Shown here: one piece after another, positions 18,326-27,282 of the stretch
How the letters are laid out: each line of letters starts with the position of its first letter
How positions within the stretch are numbered: the first letter of the stretch is position 1
Origin: Janthinobacterium sp. BJB426
GTDB lineage: Bacteria > Pseudomonadota > Gammaproteobacteria > Burkholderiales > Burkholderiaceae_D
Length of the DNA: 64,000 nucleotides
Assembly (NCBI RefSeq): GCF_002735705.1
Contig: NZ_PDZL01000024.1
Span: 1-64,000, forward strand
Direction: 5' to 3'
The notes under the pieces: model-generated
Database searches by the model: none
Told to the model about the DNA's origin: nothing
The model's input: the letters and a program-made list of their open reading frames with translations, nothing else
Position numbers and translations under genes: made by a program

Positions 18326-20182
18326 TTAGAAGGCAAAGCAGCTGCAGCCCAAGGTGCCCCAGAAGCCGGAAAAATCGCTGATCGGCACGGCCGACTTGCG
18401 CGCCCGGTCATGGGCGTGGGCATGCACGCCGCAGGCGCCCGCGCACTGGTGCGGCAGTATGGATTGCGCTTGCGCCGGCCTGGCCGCAGGCCGGTAATGG
18501 CCGGGCACCGCGCGCACGGGCGACCACTCGGGCAGCACGGGAATCAAAGGCGGCGCCAGTGCCGAAAATTGTCCCTGGCCGTAGACGACCTTGCCGCCCA
18601 CCATGGTCAGCACGGACTCGATGGACTTGATCGCTTCTTCCGGCACCGTAAAATAATCGGCCGACAGCACGGACAGGTCGGCCAGCATGCCCTCGCGGAT
18701 GCGCCCCTTCTTGCCTTGCTCGCTCGAGAACCAGGCGCTGCCCGCCGTCCACAGCTCCAGCGCCGTGTCGCGCGACAATCTGCCCGCCGCATCCGTCAGG
18801 GCCAGGCCGCCCACGGTGCGCCCCGATACCAGCCAGTACAGCGCCGTCCACGGGTTGTAGCTGGCGACCCTGGTCGCATCCGTGCCGCCGCCGACGGGCA
18901 CGCCCGCGTCGAGCATGCGCTGCACGGGCGGCGTGGCCTTGGCGGCATCCGCGCCATAGCGCTCGACGAAATACTCGCCCTGGAAGGCCATGCGGTGCTG
19001 GATGGCCAGGCCGCCACCGAGCGCCTTGACCCGGTCGATATTCTTCGGGCTGATGGTTTCCGCGTGGTCGAACAGCCAGTGCAAGCCGCCGAACGGCGTG
19101 TCGCGGTTGACCTTTTCAAACACGTCGAGCATGCGGCTGATCGATTCGTCATAGGTGGCGTGCAGGCGGAACGGCCAGCGCTGCTCGACCAGGTGGCGCA
19201 CGACCTTTTCCAGCTCATCTTCCATGCCGGCCGCCAGCTCGGGGCGCGGCTCGAGGAAATCCTCGAAGTCGGCGGCGGAAAACACCAGCATTTCGCCGGC
19301 GCCATTGTGGCGGTAAAAGTCCGTGCCGTCGCCGGGTTTCACCATGCCGGTCCACTTCTGGAAGTCCTGCAGTTCCGCGCCCTTGTTTTGTGTGAACAGG
19401 TTGTAGGCGATGCGGATGGTCAGCTGCTCTTTTTGCGCCAGCTCGTCGACGACGGCGTAATCCTCGGGATAATTCTGGAAGCCGCCGCCCGCGTCAATGG
19501 CGCTGGTGACGCCAAGGCGGTTCAATTCGCGCATGAACTGGCGCGTGGAGTTCACTTGCAGCTCGCGCGGCAGGCTCGGGCCTTTCGCCAGGGTCGCATA
19601 CAGGATCATGGCGTTCGGCCGGGCGATCAGCAAGCCGGTCGGATTGCCGGCCGCATCGCGCACGATTTCGCCGCCGGGCGGGTTCGGCGTGTTCTTGTCA
19701 TAGCCGACGGCGCGCAGGGCGGCGCGGTTCAGCAGGGCGCGGTCGTACAGGTGCAGAATGAAAACGGGCGTGTCGGGCGCGGCCGCGTTGATTTCATCGA
19801 GGGTCGGCATGCGCTTTTCCGCGAACTGGAATTCCGTCCAGCCGCCCACCACGCGCACCCATTGCGGGTTCGGCGTGCGCAGCGCCTGTTCTTTCAGCAT
19901 GCGCAAGGCGTCGGCCAGCGACGGCACGCCCTCCCAGCGCAATTCCAGGTTGTAGTTCAAGCCGCCGCGGATCAGGTGCAGGTGCGAATCGTTCAAGCCG
20001 GGAATCACCGTGCGGCCAGCCAGGTCGATCAGCTGCGTGGCCGGACCGCGGTGGCGCATCACGTCTTCCACGTCGCCGACGGCGAGGAATTTGCCATCGG
20101 CGATGGCGACGGCGGACGCCAGCGGCTGCGTCCTGTCGACCGTGTGGAAACGGCCGTTGAGCATGATCGTGTGTGCGTGCAT
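18326..20182 (-). CDS. YtcJ-like amidohydrolase
   Basis: The product is 618 residues, of the amidohydrolase_3 family. Metal ligands are visible in PGLNDSHLHLIRGG (His-x-His, about 75) and in the late Asp motif GGGTDATRVASYNPW. The middle contains LHATYDESI and LFDHAETI with further histidines. The enzyme should hydrolyse a C-N bond of an amide or cyclic substrate; the substrate is unknown. No export signal is evident. The C-terminal ~60 residues carry several Cys and His residues (HQCAGACGVHAHAHD) not needed for the fold. The ATG at 20182 follows GGGGAG. It sits 67 bp after an isochorismatase-fold hydrolase on the same strand, and these two families often pair. Confidence 0.88.
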   Translation of the reverse strand: MHAHTIMLNGRFHTVDRTQPLASAVAIADGKFLAVGDVEDVMRHRGPATQLIDLAGRTVIPGLNDSHLHLIRGGLNYNLELRWEGVPSLADALRMLKEQALRTPNPQWVRVVGGWTEFQFAEKRMPTLDEINAAAPDTPVFILHLYDRALLNRAALRAVGYDKNTPNPPGGEIVRDAAGNPTGLLIARPNAMILYATLAKGPSLPRELQVNSTRQFMRELNRLGVTSAIDAGGGFQNYPEDYAVVDELAQKEQLTIRIAYNLFTQNKGAELQDFQKWTGMVKPGDGTDFYRHNGAGEMLVFSAADFEDFLEPRPELAAGMEDELEKVVRHLVEQRWPFRLHATYDESISRMLDVFEKVNRDTPFGGLHWLFDHAETISPKNIDRVKALGGGLAIQHRMAFQGEYFVERYGADAAKATPPVQRMLDAGVPVGGGTDATRVASYNPWTALYWLVSGRTVGGLALTDAAGRLSRDTALELWTAGSAWFSSEQGKKGRIREGMLADLSVLSADYFTVPEEAIKSIESVLTMVGGKVVYGQGQFSALAPPLIPVLPEWSPVRAVPGHYRPAARPAQAQSILPHQCAGACGVHAHAHDRARKSAVPISDFSGFWGTLGCSCFAF

Positions 20183-20249
20183 GGAAACTCCCCAATCAAA
20201 TGAAAACACGGCCCCGCCGGCGGGCGGCGGAGCCACAATCAGCGAAAAA

Positions 20250-20903
20250 TCAATGGCCTTCGCTGGCGTTGAACATCGATTTGGCGTAGGTCAGGCCCAG
20301 GCCATAGCCGCCGCCGTGCGCCACGGCCGTCGCCACCGTTTCATTGTAGGTCTCGCCGCGGGCCCAGTCGCGCTGCAGTTCCAGCAAGTATTGCACGGAC
20401 GTCATCGGCTGCGCGCCCGCCTGTATCATGCGCTGCATCGCCATCGCATGGGCTTCGTCGGAGACGTCGCCGCTGGCGTCGGCGATCACGTAGACGTCAA
20501 AACCCTGCTCCAGCGCCGACAGCGCGGGACCGACGATGCACACCGACGTCCACAAGCCGGCCAGCACGATCTTGCCCTTGCCGTAGCCATTCACCTTGTC
20601 GGCGATGCGCGCATCTTCCCAGGTGTTCATGCTGGTGCGGTCGATCGGCGCCTGATCCGGGAAGACGGACTGGATCTCGTCGAAGATCGGGCCGGAGAAT
20701 GATTTCGCCGCCACCGTCGTCAAAATCGTCGGCACCTTGAATTCCGCTGCCGCCTTGGCCACCAGGGCCGCGTTGTTACGCAGCAGGGCCAGGTCAATGG
20801 AGCGGGTAGCGAAGGCCATCTGCGACTGGTGGTCGATCATGATCAGGGTATGATCGTTCGGGGTCAGCAGTTTTTGGGCGGCTTGGGCGGTGGCGATAGG
20901 CAT
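20250..20903 (-). CDS. Isochorismatase-fold hydrolase (YcaC-like)
   Basis: The product is 217 residues in a cysteine-hydrolase fold. Asp24 in LIMIDHQSQMAF and Cys122 in LAGLWTSVCIVGPAL fit the expected catalytic positions; PTILTTVAAKSFSGP is a conserved substrate-loop stretch of the YcaC subgroup. The true substrate of this subgroup is not established. The ATG at 20903 is preceded by AAGGAAAACATC. It is probably co-transcribed with the amidohydrolase gene downstream. The 218-bp gap to the small gene at 21122 is divergent and should hold the promoter. Confidence 0.9.
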   Translation of the reverse strand: MPIATAQAAQKLLTPNDHTLIMIDHQSQMAFATRSIDLALLRNNAALVAKAAAEFKVPTILTTVAAKSFSGPIFDEIQSVFPDQAPIDRTSMNTWEDARIADKVNGYGKGKIVLAGLWTSVCIVGPALSALEQGFDVYVIADASGDVSDEAHAMAMQRMIQAGAQPMTSVQYLLELQRDWARGETYNETVATAVAHGGGYGLGLTYAKSMFNASEGH

Positions 20904-21121
20904 GATGTTTTCCTTAGTGAAAATAATTGAATATGAAAAAGAGAGGTCGTTATACGGTGCTTCTGCTCCTGCCCTTGCGTCACGCTGTGTGTGCCGGGCC
21001 AGTGCTATGCAGTATGGACGAGATGATTTGAAAACAAAAACGGAAAGAATGCCAAGCCATGTGCAATTTTTTCGATAATGAAAAATGACCGCAACAACAA
21101 GCGACACATCAAGGAGAACAC

Positions 21122-21364
21122 ATGGGATTTGAATTCAGGATCACGGCCAGCCTGACGCAGGAACAGCGCCAGCACATCGAGCAGCAACTGGCGGCGCTGC
21201 CGCAAGCGTCAGGCGCCATGCCGGACACGGACGCCAGGCTGACGGATGCCGGCCTGTATATATGCCAGCACCTGCGCCCGGACCCGTGGCACGGCCTGGA
21301 GACCGTGCGCGCCTGGCTCGATGCGCAGGGCGTACGGTATGCCGTCGACGAGATCGACGACTAG
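21122..21364 (+). CDS. Small hypothetical protein (80 residues)
   Basis: Not assigned to a family. The protein is acidic and soluble, with no signal peptide or membrane segment. It begins [20 protein letters not shown] and ends in [10 protein letters not shown]. The strong AAGGAGAACAC immediately before the ATG and a sensible amino-acid composition support a real gene. It stands alone between a divergent hydrolase gene and the rhlE leader. Confidence 0.7.
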   Translation: MGFEFRITASLTQEQRQHIEQQLAALPQASGAMPDTDARLTDAGLYICQHLRPDPWHGLETVRAWLDAQGVRYAVDEIDD

Positions 21365-21552
21365 GCGCTGCTTTTCTTTACTTGCGGCATTGCAAAGCTG
21401 AAACAAAACAGGCGCGTTTTTGCCATGCTGTTATACTTCGCGTGTGCGGCACATATGACCAGTCCCCTTGCCGCTGTCTTTCGACCCCTAATCTGATTGC
21501 CTGCGACTGGCGCCTCACGATGGCGACAGGCCGATCTCACAATAAAGTTACC

Positions 21553-22923
21553 ATGTCCTTTTCCTCCCTCGGATTGTCCGACGCTATCGTACGTGCCGTT
21601 ACCGAACACGGCTACACCGTGCCGACCCCGATTCAGTCGCAGGCGATTCCCGCCGTGCTGGCTGGCGGCGACTTGCTGGCCGGTGCACAAACCGGTACCG
21701 GCAAGACGGCCGGCTTCACCCTGCCCGTGCTGCACCGCCTGTCGACAGACGCCAACGGCGCGTCCATCACCAGCAACACTTCGACGCGCCCGATCCGCGC
21801 CCTGATCCTGGCCCCGACGCGCGAACTCGCCGCGCAGGTCGAGGAAAGCGTGCGCGCCTACAGCAAGTACACCAAATTGAACTCGACCGTGATCTTTGGC
21901 GGCGTCGGCATCAACCCGCAAATCAAGCAGCTCAAGCATGGCGTCGACATCCTCGTCGCCACGCCGGGCCGCTTGCTGGACCACATGGGCCAGGGCACGG
22001 TTGACCTGTCGAAAGTGGAAATCCTGATTCTCGACGAAGCCGACCGCATGCTCGACATGGGTTTCATCCGCGACATCAAGAAAGTGCTGGCCGTGCTGCC
22101 GCCAAAACGCCAGAACCTGCTGTTCTCGGCCACCTTCTCGGAAGAGATCAAGGCCCTGGCCGACGGCTTGCTGAACAAGCCAGCCATGATCGAAGTGGCA
22201 CGCCGCAATTCGACCGTGGAAGTGATCAAGCAAAAGATCCATCCGGTCGACCGCGACAAGAAGCACCCGATGCTGTCCTACCTGATCAAGTCGAACAACT
22301 GGACGCAAGTGCTGGTATTTACGCGCACCAAGCATGGCGCAAATAAACTGGTCGAGCAGCTGGGCGCGGACGGCATCGGCGCCCTGGCCATCCACGGCAA
22401 CAAGAGCCAGTCGGCACGCACGCGCGCGCTGTCCGAGTTCAAGGATGGCACCTTGCAAGTACTGGTCGCCACCGACATCGCCGCGCGCGGTATCGATATC
22501 GACCAGTTGCCGCACGTCGTCAACTACGACTTGCCGAACATTCCGGAAGACTATGTGCACCGTATCGGCCGCACGGGCCGTGCCGGCGCCAAGGGCGAAG
22601 CCGTGTCGCTGGTCTGCGTGGATGAGCACGAAATGTTGAAAGACATCGAAAAGCTGATCAAGCAAACCCTGCCGCGCGAAGTCATCGAAGGCTTCGAGCC
22701 CGACCTGAACGCCCGCGCCCAGCCTGTGCAATTGCGCAGCGGCACCGGCGGCCACCGCAACAACAGCCGCGCGCCAGCCGGCGCCGTGGTGCGCGTGAAA
22801 ACCGGCGGCAGCGGCGCCAAGCCACGCAGCGCCGGCCCAGCGGGCGGCGGTGGCGGCGGCAACCGTTCGGGCAATGCGCCGCGTTCGGCGGCAAACCACA
22901 GATCTGGTGGCCGCGGCCGCTAA
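21553..22923 (+). CDS. RhlE-type DEAD-box RNA helicase
   Basis: The product is 456 residues with all helicase motifs: Q motif (TPIQSQAIP, about 25-33), motif I AQTGTGKT (45-52), PTRELA, the DEAD box [15 protein letters not shown] in [10 protein letters not shown], and motif [12 protein letters not shown]. The C-terminal ~60 residues are Gly/Arg/Asn-rich ([19 protein letters not shown]), a flexible RNA-binding tail usual for RhlE. It unwinds RNA in ribosome assembly or mRNA turnover. The ATG at 21553 lies after a 188-bp gap that contains the promoter and leader. A strong terminator follows at 22952-22990. Confidence 0.95.
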   Translation: MSFSSLGLSDAIVRAVTEHGYTVPTPIQSQAIPAVLAGGDLLAGAQTGTGKTAGFTLPVLHRLSTDANGASITSNTSTRPIRALILAPTRELAAQVEESVRAYSKYTKLNSTVIFGGVGINPQIKQLKHGVDILVATPGRLLDHMGQGTVDLSKVEILILDEADRMLDMGFIRDIKKVLAVLPPKRQNLLFSATFSEEIKALADGLLNKPAMIEVARRNSTVEVIKQKIHPVDRDKKHPMLSYLIKSNNWTQVLVFTRTKHGANKLVEQLGADGIGALAIHGNKSQSARTRALSEFKDGTLQVLVATDIAARGIDIDQLPHVVNYDLPNIPEDYVHRIGRTGRAGAKGEAVSLVCVDEHEMLKDIEKLIKQTLPREVIEGFEPDLNARAQPVQLRSGTGGHRNNSRAPAGAVVRVKTGGSGAKPRSAGPAGGGGGGNRSGNAPRSAANHRSGGRGR

Positions 22924-22951
22924 TACCCGCGGGTAAGCGTATCGCAGCAAT

Positions 22952-22990
22952 AAAAACCGTTCCAGGACTTGCTTCTGGAACGGTTTTTTT
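22952..22990 (+). terminator. Rho-independent terminator of rhlE
   Basis: The stem CCGTTCCAG (22957-22965) pairs with CTGGAACGG (22975-22983) across a 9-nt loop, flanked by an A-run and followed by seven T residues. It lies 29 bp past the rhlE stop. Confidence 0.92.
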
Positions 22991-23054
22991 ATGCACGCCA
23001 CCGATTGCCGATTTGGGCTAGGATAGTGTCCATCCTATTGACCTGCGTGCCGCC

Positions 23055-23846
23055 ATGCCGAACTTCGCTGCCAACCTCAGCATGATGTTTACCGAACTGC
23101 CGTTCCTCGACCGCTTTGCCGCCGCCAGGGAAGCGGGCTTCGATGCCGTCGAATTTCTGTTTCCCTATGCCGTCGAGGCGCGGCAGATCGCCATGCGGCT
23201 GGAACGCCACCATCTGCAGCTGGCCGTCTTCAACTTCCCGCCCGGCGACTGGGAGCACGGCGAGCGGGGCATTTCCTGCGATCCGCGCCGGGGCGAGGAA
23301 TTTCGCGGCAACGTGCAACTGGCGCTCAATTACGCGCTGGCGCTCGGGGCGAAACAGTTGCACTGCATGTCCGGCATCGTGCCTCCCGGCATGAGCCTGG
23401 AGCGGGCACGGCAAAGCCTGATCGGCAACCTGCAATTTGCGGCCGACGCCTGCCGTCCGCATGGCATCAACGTGCTGATCGAGCCGATCAACCGCTACGA
23501 CATGCCCGGTTACTTTCTGAACCATAGCCAGCAGGCGGCCGACATCATCGCCGACTGCCAGCGCAACAACATCTTCCTGCAATACGACATTTATCACATG
23601 CAGCGCATGGAGGGCGAGCTGAGCAACACCATCCGCGCCCTGCTGCCCCTGATCCGCCACATCCAGATCGCCGATACGCCGGGTCGCCACGAGCCGGGCA
23701 CGGGCGAGATCAACTACCGCCACGTGTTCAAACTGCTCGACCAGGTCGGCTACGCAGGCTGGGTCGGCTGCGAATACCGTCCCGCCAGCGACACCGTTGC
23801 CGGACTGGGCTGGCGCGAGCAATTGACGGCGAGCGCGGGCAGCTGA
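23055..23846 (+). CDS. Hydroxypyruvate isomerase family protein
   Basis: The product is 263 residues with a TIM-barrel xylose-isomerase-like fold. It matches the Hyi/OtnI family at NLSMMFTELPFLDRFAAAREAGFDAVEFLFPY, the metal-binding Glu in VLIEPINRYDMPGYFL, the Asp in LQYDIYHMQRMEG, the His in HIQIADTPGRHEPGTGEINY and the Glu in GCEYRP. The known reaction of the family is isomerisation of hydroxypyruvate to tartronate semialdehyde (Hyi) or of 2-oxo-tetronate (OtnI). No glyoxylate carboligase or tartronate reductase gene is nearby, so the physiological substrate is open. It stands alone after the rhlE terminator. Confidence 0.9.
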   Translation: MPNFAANLSMMFTELPFLDRFAAAREAGFDAVEFLFPYAVEARQIAMRLERHHLQLAVFNFPPGDWEHGERGISCDPRRGEEFRGNVQLALNYALALGAKQLHCMSGIVPPGMSLERARQSLIGNLQFAADACRPHGINVLIEPINRYDMPGYFLNHSQQAADIIADCQRNNIFLQYDIYHMQRMEGELSNTIRALLPLIRHIQIADTPGRHEPGTGEINYRHVFKLLDQVGYAGWVGCEYRPASDTVAGLGWREQLTASAGS

Positions 23847-23934
23847 TCGCAGCGCGCTTGCGCCCGCACAAGGCGGGCGGCGCAGGCCGGCACGACAATA
23901 CCTTTCCATACAGTATTTCCTGTCGAGAGGTCAC

Positions 23935-24753
23935 GTGTCCGCCCTGCCCGCCCGCCATTGCCGCGCCCTTGGCCTGAACCTCTGCCAGCACCTTTGCCTG
24001 GCGATTCTGCTGTGCGGCTGCGCCACCGCGCGCCCCGAGCTGGCGCAGGTGCGCGCCCTGGCCGCCGGCAGCAATGCCCTGACCACCTTCGGCGAACTGT
24101 CGCAGCGCCACGTCGACAGCTATCAGCGCGCCCGCCCCTATCTGTCACCGGCCGAAGACGCGCGCGAACGCCTGCTCGACGCGCAGCGCCGCGCCGCGCA
24201 GGCGGACGTGGCGCGCCTGGCGCAGGCCGTGCGCCTGTACCTGCAGGCGCTGGGCCGGCTGGCCGATGCCGATGCATATGACGTGCAGCCGGAACTGGCC
24301 GGCGCCGGCGCCGCCATCCGCGCCTGGCCGGGCAGCGGCATCGACGACCGCCATGTCAGCGCCTACACCTTGCTGCTGCAGCAATTGTCGCGCCTGGGCG
24401 GCGCAGCCAGCCAGCAGGCGCAGCTGGCGCAAGTGCTGCACGACGGCGATGCGCCGCTGCAAGCCCTGCTGGCCGCGCTCGACAGCTTGCTGGCGCTGTA
24501 CGACAAGAGCGGCGATAACGAGCGCGACATGGTGCTCGGCTTGCTCGACGTGGAAATCGCGTATGCGGACACGCCGCAGCAGCGCCTGCTGGCCGTGCTG
24601 GCGAAAAACATGCAACAAAGCAAAACCGAGGAATACCGCCTTTATGGCCTGCGTCATACCCTGGCGCGCCGGCAACTGGCGGCACTGGGGCGCGAACACG
24701 CCCAGCTCGCCGCCGCCCTCACCACCACGGAGGCAAGATGGATGGATCGGTAG
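23935..24753 (+). CDS. Hypothetical lipoprotein
   Basis: The product is 272 residues from a GTG start preceded by GAGAGG. A leader with LAILLCGC suggests lipidation at Cys29. The mature part is almost entirely Ala/Leu/Gln-rich helix with heptad-like spacing (for example RLLDAQRRAAQADVARLAQAVR), so a helical bundle or coiled coil is likely. No family was recognised. Its last 16 bases overlap the start of the next gene, which has its own GGAGG site, so the two are probably translated together. Confidence 0.7.
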   Translation: MSALPARHCRALGLNLCQHLCLAILLCGCATARPELAQVRALAAGSNALTTFGELSQRHVDSYQRARPYLSPAEDARERLLDAQRRAAQADVARLAQAVRLYLQALGRLADADAYDVQPELAGAGAAIRAWPGSGIDDRHVSAYTLLLQQLSRLGGAASQQAQLAQVLHDGDAPLQALLAALDSLLALYDKSGDNERDMVLGLLDVEIAYADTPQQRLLAVLAKNMQQSKTEEYRLYGLRHTLARRQLAALGREHAQLAAALTTTEARWMDR

Positions 24754-25205
24754 GCAGCGGCAACGAACGCCGCGAAGCAGCTCTCAGCAGCGCCATGCGC
24801 GTGGAGCAACTGGCCGACAGCCTGTCGCAGGCAGCCGTCACCCTGCACGGCGCCGTCATGCGCGCCATCCGCAGGCGCGCCAGCCAGGGAGACAGTGGCA
24901 TCAGCCACAGCCAGGCGCAAGCCGTCTTCGCCCTGGAAGTGGCCTTGCGCCAGTAAGCCAACCAGCTGTATGCCGATGCGGCCGGGCACACGGTGGCCGG
25001 CCTGGACACGGCGCAGCGCCAGCTCAGCGGCCTGCTCGACACGGTGCGCCTGCGCATCGCTCGCAACGACGAGGTGCGGCACTGGATCAGCCTGGCGACG
25101 AGTTTGTTGCACCTGGGCAGCGCCGTCCTCGCCGGCAATCCCGAGCGCATCCTCGGCACCCTGGGCAAGGTGCGTGAGCGGCTGCAAGAGATGGCGCCAG
25201 ACTGA
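24738..25205 (+). pseudogene. Small helical protein gene interrupted by an in-frame TAA
   Basis: An open frame starts at ATG 24738 after GGAGG and reads 72 codons to a TAA at 24954-24956. The same frame then continues at once as A-N-Q-L-Y-A-D-A-A-G-H and runs to the stop at 25203-25205. The two halves share composition (Ala/Leu/Arg-rich helices), and the whole would be a 155-codon frame with one stop in the middle. A nonsense mutation or a sequencing error is the simplest reading. A free 72-residue product and reinitiation at the ATG at 24993 are less likely. The family is unknown; the gene overlaps and is probably coupled to the lipoprotein gene upstream. Confidence 0.7.
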
Positions 25206-25285
25206 TTGAAATCGGCCAGCAAGCGCCTATACTGGGACGTCCCCGCCTGGCAATCGTGCCTGCGGGGCGACCAGAGGAGACCAAC

Positions 25286-25705
25286 ATGCGTATCGAACCG
25301 TATTTGCAATTCGATGGAAACTGCGCGCAAGCGCTGGAATACTACCGCCAGCACCTGCATGGCACCGACCTGTGCCTGATGCCGTATCGCGGCACGCCGA
25401 TGCAGGAGCAAGTCAAGGAAGACTGGTATGACAAGATCATGCACGGCTCCGTGCAGCTGGGGCCGACCATGCTGATGGGCTCGGACGGCGGCTGCAGCGA
25501 AGATGGCGCCAAGGGCATGCACGGCAGCTCGATCTGCCTGACCGTCGATACGCCGGAAGAGGCGGAACGGGTGTTCGACGCGCTGGCGCGTGACGGCAAC
25601 ATCCAGATGCCCCTGGAGGAAACGTTCTGGGCCAAGCGTTTCGGCATGCTGAAAGACCAGTTCGGCGTCGCCTGGATGGTCAACTGCCTGAAAGAACCAG
25701 CATAG
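25286..25705 (+). CDS. VOC-superfamily protein (PhnB-like)
   Basis: The product is 139 residues. It begins MRIEPYLQFDGNCAQALEYYRQ and contains MLMGSD, SICLTVDTPEEAERVFDAL and FWAKRFGMLKDQFGVAWMVN, the usual pattern of PhnB/YjdN-type members of the glyoxalase/bleomycin-resistance fold. These small dimeric proteins may bind metal, but their substrates are mostly unknown. The ATG at 25286 has GAGGAGA upstream. It lies 80 bp after the interrupted gene and is probably separately expressed. Confidence 0.87.
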   Translation: MRIEPYLQFDGNCAQALEYYRQHLHGTDLCLMPYRGTPMQEQVKEDWYDKIMHGSVQLGPTMLMGSDGGCSEDGAKGMHGSSICLTVDTPEEAERVFDALARDGNIQMPLEETFWAKRFGMLKDQFGVAWMVNCLKEPA

Positions 25706-25723
25706 AACGGCCCCTGCCCGCCT

Positions 25724-25744
25724 GCGCCGCGTCAAACGCGGCGC
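25724..25744. repeat. Perfect 9-bp hairpin without T-run
   Basis: GCGCCGCGT (25724-25732) and ACGCGGCGC (25736-25744) pair perfectly with a 3-nt loop, 18 bp after the VOC gene stop. There is no T-run on either side, so it is a stable RNA 3'-end structure rather than a classical terminator. Confidence 0.5.
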
Positions 25745-25813
25745 GGGTAGTAGCGCAAGCAGAGTCGCCCATCCTGGACTACCATATAGGACAGACGCCT
25801 ATCGGGGACAGCC

Positions 25814-26185
25814 ATGAATGGATTGCCGCAAGACCAGCTGCAGCGCCTGCAGGGCGTGCTGGAGCAACGCAAGCTGGCGTTGCTGGAACAGATCGAGAAC
25901 GAAGCGGCCGAAGCGGACGCGCGCGCCTCCCTGCTCAATGAAATCGAAGCCTCGCCGGCCGACAACGCCAGCGTGCGCACCTTGAACGCCCTCGTCAGCG
26001 AAGCGGCCGAGCACAACCAGGCGCAGCTGGCCATCATCAAGCATGCGCTGGCCAAGTTTGCCGATGGCAGCTACGGCCTGTGCGACAACTGCGGCGAGGC
26101 CATCGGCCTGTCGCGCCTGAACGCGCGCCCGGAAGCGCGTCTGTGCATCGATTGCCAGACGCGGCTGGAAAAAGCCCAGCGCTGA
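25814..26185 (+). CDS. DksA/TraR-family zinc-finger protein
   Basis: The product is 123 residues. The N-terminal half is helical and probably a coiled coil. The C-terminal C4 zinc finger is intact: Cys90 and Cys93 in GLCDNCGEAIG, Cys111 and Cys114 in ARLCIDCQTRLE. Family members bind in the RNA polymerase secondary channel and alter transcription initiation; it is shorter than DksA (about 150 residues) and closer to the small DksA-like group. The DxxDxA tip motif of DksA was not found in the expected loop, so activity may differ. It converges with phaB. Confidence 0.88.
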   Translation: MNGLPQDQLQRLQGVLEQRKLALLEQIENEAAEADARASLLNEIEASPADNASVRTLNALVSEAAEHNQAQLAIIKHALAKFADGSYGLCDNCGEAIGLSRLNARPEARLCIDCQTRLEKAQR

Positions 26186-26359
26186 GTCACTGACCGGAGC
26201 ATGACGGCGGCGCAACAACAAAGGGCAAGGCATCGCTGCCCTGCCCCGTGTTTTCCAGCGTGACTGCCATTGCCTTCCGTCCTGCGCCAGCGTCTGTGCG
26301 CCGGCTGGGTGGACGGGTCTCCTCTACTGCCATTGCCTCTGTGCAAGCTACACGCTTGC

Positions 26360-27106
26360 TTAACTCATGTGCTGTCCGCCATTGATGGCGATGTTCGCGC
26401 CCGTGACGAATGCCGCCTCGTCGGACGCCAGGTAAGCGACCAGGGCAGCCACCTCGTCCGGCTCGCCCAGGCGGCCCAGGGGAATCTGCGGCAGGATCTT
26501 CGTTTCCAGGATATCGGCCGGCACGGCCGTCACCATCTGCGTGCGCAGGTAACCGGGCGAGACCGTGTTGACGGTGATGCCATGGCGCGCCACTTCCAGC
26601 GCCAGCGCCTTGCTGAAGCCATGCACGCCCGCCTTCGCGGCCGCATAGTTGCACTGGCCAAACGCACCCTTCTGCCCGTTGACGGACGAGATATTGATGA
26701 TGCGGCCCCATTTTTTTTCCAGCATGGGTTCCAGCACCTGCTTGCTCATGTTGAACAGGCTGTCGAGATTGGTGCGCATGACCTCGGCCCAGTGCGGCAA
26801 CTCCATCTTGCGCATGCTCTGGTCGCGCGTGATGCCGGCGTTGTTGACCAGCACGTCGATGCGGCCAAACTGCGCCAGCACGCTTGCCACGGCCTCGCTG
26901 CAAGCATCGAAATCGCCCACGTCGATGGCCAGGGGATGAAAATAATACTGCTGTGACTGCTGCGTGTCGAGCCAGCTTGCCACCCGTGCATTGCCCGTCG
27001 TATGCGCCGCCACGACGGCAAAGCCCGCCGCATGCAGGCGGCGGCACAGGGCCGTGCCCAGTCCGCCCATGCCACCCGTGACCAGCGCTACCTTTTGCTC
27101 TTTCAT
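26360..27106 (-). CDS. Acetoacetyl-CoA reductase PhaB
   Basis: The product is a 248-residue short-chain dehydrogenase. It has the NADPH-binding TGGMGGLG near residue 10, NNAGITRD, and the catalytic Ser-Tyr-Lys in NISSVNGQKGAFGQCNYAAAKAG, the pattern typical of PhaB. It reduces acetoacetyl-CoA to (R)-3-hydroxybutyryl-CoA for polyhydroxyalkanoate synthesis. No phaA or phaC is in the window. A GGAGAGAGA-rich site precedes the ATG. Confidence 0.93.
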   Translation of the reverse strand: MKEQKVALVTGGMGGLGTALCRRLHAAGFAVVAAHTTGNARVASWLDTQQSQQYYFHPLAIDVGDFDACSEAVASVLAQFGRIDVLVNNAGITRDQSMRKMELPHWAEVMRTNLDSLFNMSKQVLEPMLEKKWGRIINISSVNGQKGAFGQCNYAAAKAGVHGFSKALALEVARHGITVNTVSPGYLRTQMVTAVPADILETKILPQIPLGRLGEPDEVAALVAYLASDEAAFVTGANIAINGGQHMS

Positions 27107-27282
27107 GACTGTCTCTCTCCGCTTGTTATGGTTGTTCTGCGTGGCATCAAGTGTAGGAGCAGTTTTTATCGTCAGCTTTGCGCCAGATCAAGTGCCCAGC
27201 CTGTCAAGCATGGCGCATGCGTGCGCGGCCGCCTCCCCGTCTGTGCCAGAATGGCCACTACTGCACAGCGAGAGGCCAGGCC

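Noticed and set aside
26263-26338. 13-bp direct repeat ACTGCCATTGCCT (26263-26275, 26326-26338) between the DksA-like and phaB genes
   Set aside because: Only two copies, no dyad symmetry and no associated feature; probably chance or a small local duplication.
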